NCBI GenBank assembly: GCA_017619375.1
Contig: JAFZSL010000030.1
Coordinates: forward strand, 1-42,014
Length of the DNA stretch: 42,014 bases
Source: Prevotella sp.
Lineage (GTDB): Bacteria; Bacteroidota; Bacteroidia; Bacteroidales; Bacteroidaceae
Direction of reading: 5' to 3'
Shown here: piece after piece, positions 39,131 through 42,014 of the stretch
Numbering within the stretch: position 1 is the stretch's first letter
Layout of the letters: each line of letters starts with the position of its first letter
Position numbers and translations under genes: made by a program
Notes under the pieces: model-generated
What the model was told of the DNA's origin: nothing
Databases searched by the model: none
Seen by the model: only the letters and a program-made list of their open reading frames with translations

Positions 39131-40305
39131 TATTCCTTTATCTTTCTGAACCATTTCTTTTTCAGCCACTCACGCACAGGCAGGTCGTAGAGTTTGTAGG
39201 CTCCGTATGCCACAAGGATGGCAAGCAGGAATATGCAGACGGCGACGAAGATGTGCGTGCCGAGTGGGGCGTCCTTATGGCTGTCCACCCATGACATCTG
39301 CATATAGACAAGCGGATAGTGGGTGATGTAAAGAGGATAAGATATCTCACCGAGGAATCGGTTGATGGCTTCTGACTTGCCGCCCTTTACACTGCTGCCA
39401 GCGCCCATCGCCACGATGAGGGGGAAGCAAATGAGGATGCAAAAGGCCTCATAGAATCCGTTTGTCCAACGGGCATCCCCCTCGGTTCCTAAACCCATCC
39501 AAGGCATGCAGAACAGCACCACGATGGCCAGCGAGCACCACCAGAAGCCACCTTTCACCTTGATGAGTTTGCCCATGCGCGAGACGAGCAGTCCGCAGAA
39601 GAAGGGATAGAGCAGACGGGTGAGCCCCACCTGAAGTTGGTCGGGCGTGGTGCTCCAGCCGCCAACAACGGTATACGATGCCCAGTCGCGCTTTTCGAGG
39701 AATCCTGTCACATCGATGTTCAAGCAGAGGATGATGGTCAGGACGGCAAAGATGGCCACGCAGATGCCTAATGCCACCTTCGATATCTTGCGGAAAATGA
39801 GCGCATAGAGGATGTTGGCGATATACTCCCATTGCAACGACCAGGCCGGCCCGTTCAGCGGATTGGTCTCTGACCAGCCCCGGATATCCATCGTGTTGGG
39901 CAGAGGAATCATCGTGAAGCACCAGAACATCACCAGTAAAACCATCCACCACGGTGTGTCGTTAATCAGCGGGAACTCACCACAACTGCCGAAGTAAAAC
40001 ATCAAGGCTCCGAAGAACGTGCCGAAGATGACCATCGGGTGCAGGCGAATCAGTCGGCGCTTGAAAAAAGCCCATGTCGACATCTTGTCCCAGCGGTCAT
40101 CATAGGCATAGCCGATGACGAAACCTGACAGCACAAAGAAGAAATCCACTGCGAGGTAGCCATGATTGATAGGCTGATTAGGCGCTCCATGAAAATAGGT
40201 CTCAAAAAGATGATAGGCCACCACCAACATGGCTGCCACGCCGCGCAGTCCGTCAAGGATCTCATAGCGCGGTTTCGAGGCGAGATAAATATTACTCTTG
40301 CTCAT
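39130..40305 (-). CDS. Acyltransferase family 3 membrane protein
   Basis: 391 residues with about ten membrane segments. The family start ILDGLRGVAAMLVVAYHLFE carries the conserved arginine and histidine. Further family features are LAVDFFFVLSGFVIGYAYDD, RRLIRLHPMVIFG and YPLYITHYPLVYMQMSW near the end. Such proteins acetylate or otherwise acylate cell-surface sugars. No polysaccharide locus is adjacent, so the acceptor is unknown. A -7 box TAACTTTG lies at 40325-40332. Confidence 0.92.
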   Translation of the reverse strand: MSKSNIYLASKPRYEILDGLRGVAAMLVVAYHLFETYFHGAPNQPINHGYLAVDFFFVLSGFVIGYAYDDRWDKMSTWAFFKRRLIRLHPMVIFGTFFGALMFYFGSCGEFPLINDTPWWMVLLVMFWCFTMIPLPNTMDIRGWSETNPLNGPAWSLQWEYIANILYALIFRKISKVALGICVAIFAVLTIILCLNIDVTGFLEKRDWASYTVVGGWSTTPDQLQVGLTRLLYPFFCGLLVSRMGKLIKVKGGFWWCSLAIVVLFCMPWMGLGTEGDARWTNGFYEAFCILICFPLIVAMGAGSSVKGGKSEAINRFLGEISYPLYITHYPLVYMQMSWVDSHKDAPLGTHIFVAVCIFLLAILVAYGAYKLYDLPVREWLKKKWFRKIKE

Positions 40306-40324
40306 CAGTTATCAAGTTTTGACG

Positions 40325-40332
40325 CAAAGTTA
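40325..40332 (-). promoter_or_regulatory. -7 promoter box of the acyltransferase gene
   Basis: TAACTTTG on the minus strand, 19 nt before the ATG; no good -33 element. Between here and the plus-strand promoter at 40554 no gene is seen; 40333-40553 is A/T-rich. Confidence 0.5.
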
Positions 40333-40553
40333 AAACAAAAATGTTTTATTCTTGTTTGATTGCAAGAAATAATTGTCCTTTCTTTACCGTATAGGAAAAA
40401 ACGGATCAAGAAAATGAAAGAAATTACGCCCTAAAAATACAGAGGAAATACAAGATTAACGTAATTGTGAGCAGTTATTGTGACAATAACAGGATGATGA
40501 AATTATAAGTAGGCGGAAACGTCGAAATACATGTGGGCAAACGTCGAAGGTGA

Positions 40554-40586
40554 TTTGGAAAGTGCCCCATATGCTTCATACCTTTG
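40554..40586 (+). promoter_or_regulatory. Promoter of the small periplasmic protein gene
   Basis: TTTG (40554-40557), 21 nt, TACCTTTG (40579-40586). It predicts a leader of about 130 nt before the ATG at 40727, long enough to hold control elements, though no known riboswitch was recognised. Confidence 0.7.
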
Positions 40587-40726
40587 CATTGTCAACCGAT
40601 GGAACGGCGAGAGACATCAAGTGCACTTGAATACCTGAGTCGCGACAGAGGAAGACGAAGTCAAAAGACGAAAACAAAGTCTGGAGACGGGAAACAGATT
40701 ATTAACTATTTAAAAACGCAAAGGAT

Positions 40727-41101
40727 ATGAAAAAGATGATGATCGCCCTCGTGGCAATGTTAGTAATGGTAATGAGTGCAAACGCACAGAGTAATGACAA
40801 CAACGGCAACCTCTCTTTCGACCGTATGAGCAGTTATCTGGAACTGACAATTGACCAAAGAGAACCCGTAAAGACAGCAATGGCGCAACTCAACAGTTCA
40901 ATGGAGGCATATTATCAACTGCAGGATGCCACAAAAGGAGGTGAAGCGTGGGAGAAGATCCAGGCTAGTCATAAGAAGACGATGAAGAAAATTCTGAATG
41001 AGAAACAGTACAACAAATATGTGCAGATTTTCGACCTGACAGTAAAGCACACGGCAGAGCGGATGATGAACCAAGATGGCTTGGAAACGGTCTCTAACTG
41101 A
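40727..41101 (+). CDS. Small exported helical protein of unknown function
   Basis: 124 residues with a signal peptide at 1-20 (VMVMSANAQ). The mature part is charged and alpha-helical (SSYLELTIDQREPVKTAMA, QLNSSMEAYYQLQDATKG, KILNEKQYNKYVQIFDL) and resembles, in style only, small Spy/CpxP-like periplasmic helical proteins with an LTxxQ-type phrase. It has its own promoter and a strong hairpin at 41134-41164. It is a one-gene unit before the GH5 gene. Confidence 0.75.
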   Translation: MKKMMIALVAMLVMVMSANAQSNDNNGNLSFDRMSSYLELTIDQREPVKTAMAQLNSSMEAYYQLQDATKGGEAWEKIQASHKKTMKKILNEKQYNKYVQIFDLTVKHTAERMMNQDGLETVSN

Positions 41102-41133
41102 ATACTGAAAAATAGACATACTTAAGCATTTTG

Positions 41134-41164
41134 TCTCTCCTGCATAGGGATTGTGCAGGAGAGA
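41134..41164 (+). terminator. Terminator-like hairpin
   Basis: TCTCTCCTGCA (41134-41144) pairs perfectly with TGCAGGAGAGA (41154-41164) around a 9-nt loop. The following TATTG is only weakly T-rich, and the next promoter's -33 element begins right after it. Confidence 0.65.
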
Positions 41165-41166
41165 TA

Positions 41167-41196
41167 TTGCCGTTCCAAAATCATTTCGTATATTTG
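41167..41196 (+). promoter_or_regulatory. Promoter of the second GH5 gene
   Basis: TTG (41167-41169), 19 nt, TATATTTG (41189-41196). It lies 23 nt before the TTG start codon at 41220, giving a leader of under 20 nt and supporting that start. Confidence 0.75.
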
Positions 41197-41219
41197 CAAC
41201 TGCAAAATTCCAGCAAGAT

Positions 41220-42014
41220 TTGAAAAATCTATTGTTACTTTTATCCGTCTTTTGTGTAGCGATTGGCATAAAGGCCCAGCAGACCACTTTCGAGGATGCT
41301 CATCAGGCCGTCCGGAACATGGGTGTTGGCTGGAACCTCGGCAACACCCTTGAGAGTTGTAATTACAAACAGGACAGTCTCATAGAGAAGACAACCGACT
41401 GCTCGGTCAAGGCGTATGAGACAGCATGGGGGCAGCCGCAAGCCACCCGCGAACTGATGCACAAGTTTGCCGAGGCTGGATTTAAGACCATCCGTGTACC
41501 AGTCACTTGGTATCCTCATCTTGACAAGGACAACAATGTTGACCCAGAGTGGATGGACCGTGTGGAAGAGGTTGTCAACTATGTGTTGGACGAAGGCATG
41601 TACTGTGTGCTGAATGTACACCACGATGCCGGTGATGCGAAGACCTGCTGGCTGAGAGCCGACCTGGAAAGGTTGGATGAGATCAATCCGCGATTCGTTT
41701 CCTTATGGCAGCAGATAGCCGCTCGATTCAACAAATATGGCGAGCGCCTTGTTTTCGAAGCCTGGGGGGAAATCATCGACAAATATGACGTTTGGAGTTG
41801 CCCTAAAGATACATCTGCCTTTGAGGCTATCAACAGGTTGGCTCAGGGTTTCGTGAATACGGTGAGGGCCACAGGTGGCAATAATGCCCAGCGCAACCTG
41901 ATGCTCTGCACCTATAGTGCATCCGTGGGAGGCTGGTATGCCCACGATGGCATTGCCGGTCAATCAGACCTGGCTCTTTCTGCATTTGAGTTTCCTGAAG
42001 ACGTAGTGGAAGGC
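41220..42014 (+). CDS. Glycoside hydrolase family 5 endoglucanase-like, N-terminal part (runs off right edge)
   Basis: 265 codons to the window edge. The frame starts with TTG at 41220; no in-frame ATG precedes a clean signal peptide (KNLLLLLSVFCVAIGIKAQ). The GH5 barrel start GVGWNLGNTLES, IRVPVTWYPHL and CVLNVHHDAGD are intact. The acid/base position is Glu184, but it sits in FEAWGEIIDKYD: the Asn that normally precedes this Glu is Gly183. GH5 relatives of this kind usually read FEG(Y/F)NEMLD. Activity may be altered. Homologous to but clearly different from the GH5 at 32045. The nucleophile lies outside the window. Confidence 0.88.
   Translation, partial: MKNLLLLLSVFCVAIGIKAQQTTFEDAHQAVRNMGVGWNLGNTLESCNYKQDSLIEKTTDCSVKAYETAWGQPQATRELMHKFAEAGFKTIRVPVTWYPHLDKDNNVDPEWMDRVEEVVNYVLDEGMYCVLNVHHDAGDAKTCWLRADLERLDEINPRFVSLWQQIAARFNKYGERLVFEAWGEIIDKYDVWSCPKDTSAFEAINRLAQGFVNTVRATGGNNAQRNLMLCTYSASVGGWYAHDGIAGQSDLALSAFEFPEDVVEG

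Overview
The window looks like chromosomal DNA of a Bacteroidetes bacterium, most likely Prevotella or a close relative. Reasons: promoters of the Bacteroidetes type (TTTG, 19-21 nt, TAnnTTTG) occur in front of many genes; there are ECF sigma / anti-sigma / TonB-receptor units, STN and carboxypeptidase-regulatory domains, DUF4421-like and TonB-C-domain proteins, and PUL-type GH43 and GH5 enzymes with a short C-terminal sorting-like tail. No rRNA, tRNA, CRISPR array, insertion sequence or phage gene was found.

Layout. 1-1.7 kb: a partial TonB-receptor-like beta-barrel protein downstream of a LuxR-type regulator, separated by a perfect 17-bp inverted repeat. 2.2-6.0 kb (minus): sigma factor, anti-sigma and TonB-receptor-like protein in one operon. 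6.2-13.3 kb (minus): TlpA-like thioredoxin, a secreted unknown, a GH43 glycosidase, an unknown soluble protein, and a radical SAM / Gfo-Idh pair. 13.3-15.0 kb (minus): an ECF sigma factor fused through one membrane segment to an outer-membrane-type beta-barrel, with an in-frame stop at codon 11. 15.5-20.2 kb: several proteins with TonB C-terminal domains around a second ECF sigma factor. 20.3-22.2 kb: a GNAT acetyltransferase and an alpha/beta hydrolase. 22.4-24.4 kb: a promoter, a small unknown protein, a structured intergenic RNA candidate and a free-standing reverse transcriptase. 24.5-26.4 kb: a lipoprotein, a 39-residue secreted cationic peptide and a membrane protein. 26.4-28.2 kb: ccsB-ccsA copy 1. 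28.3-30.7 kb (minus): glnK-amtB-porin. 31.4-34.0 kb: GNAT, GH5 and gene remnants. 34.0-38.7 kb: a Crp/Fnr regulator divergent from nrfH-nrfA-ccsB-ccsA (copy 2). 38.7-40.3 kb (minus): acyltransferase and VOC protein. 40.7-42.0 kb: a small periplasmic protein and a partial second GH5.

How the genes work together. The clearest physiology is respiratory ammonification: NrfHA reduces nitrite to ammonium with multiheme cytochromes c, CcsBA attaches the hemes, and the Crp/Fnr regulator is placed to control them. GlnK-AmtB and an outer-membrane porin handle ammonium uptake and nitrogen status. The GH43 and two GH5 enzymes point to growth on plant cell-wall glucans and xylans. The best candidates for undescribed biology are the reverse transcriptase locus with its closed-stem RNA, the sigma factor / beta-barrel fusion with an inverted-repeat-flanked promoter shared with the radical SAM operon, and the small cationic peptide gene. 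Several reading frames are interrupted (three at T runs, one by a nonsense codon), so either gene decay or sequencing error has to be considered.
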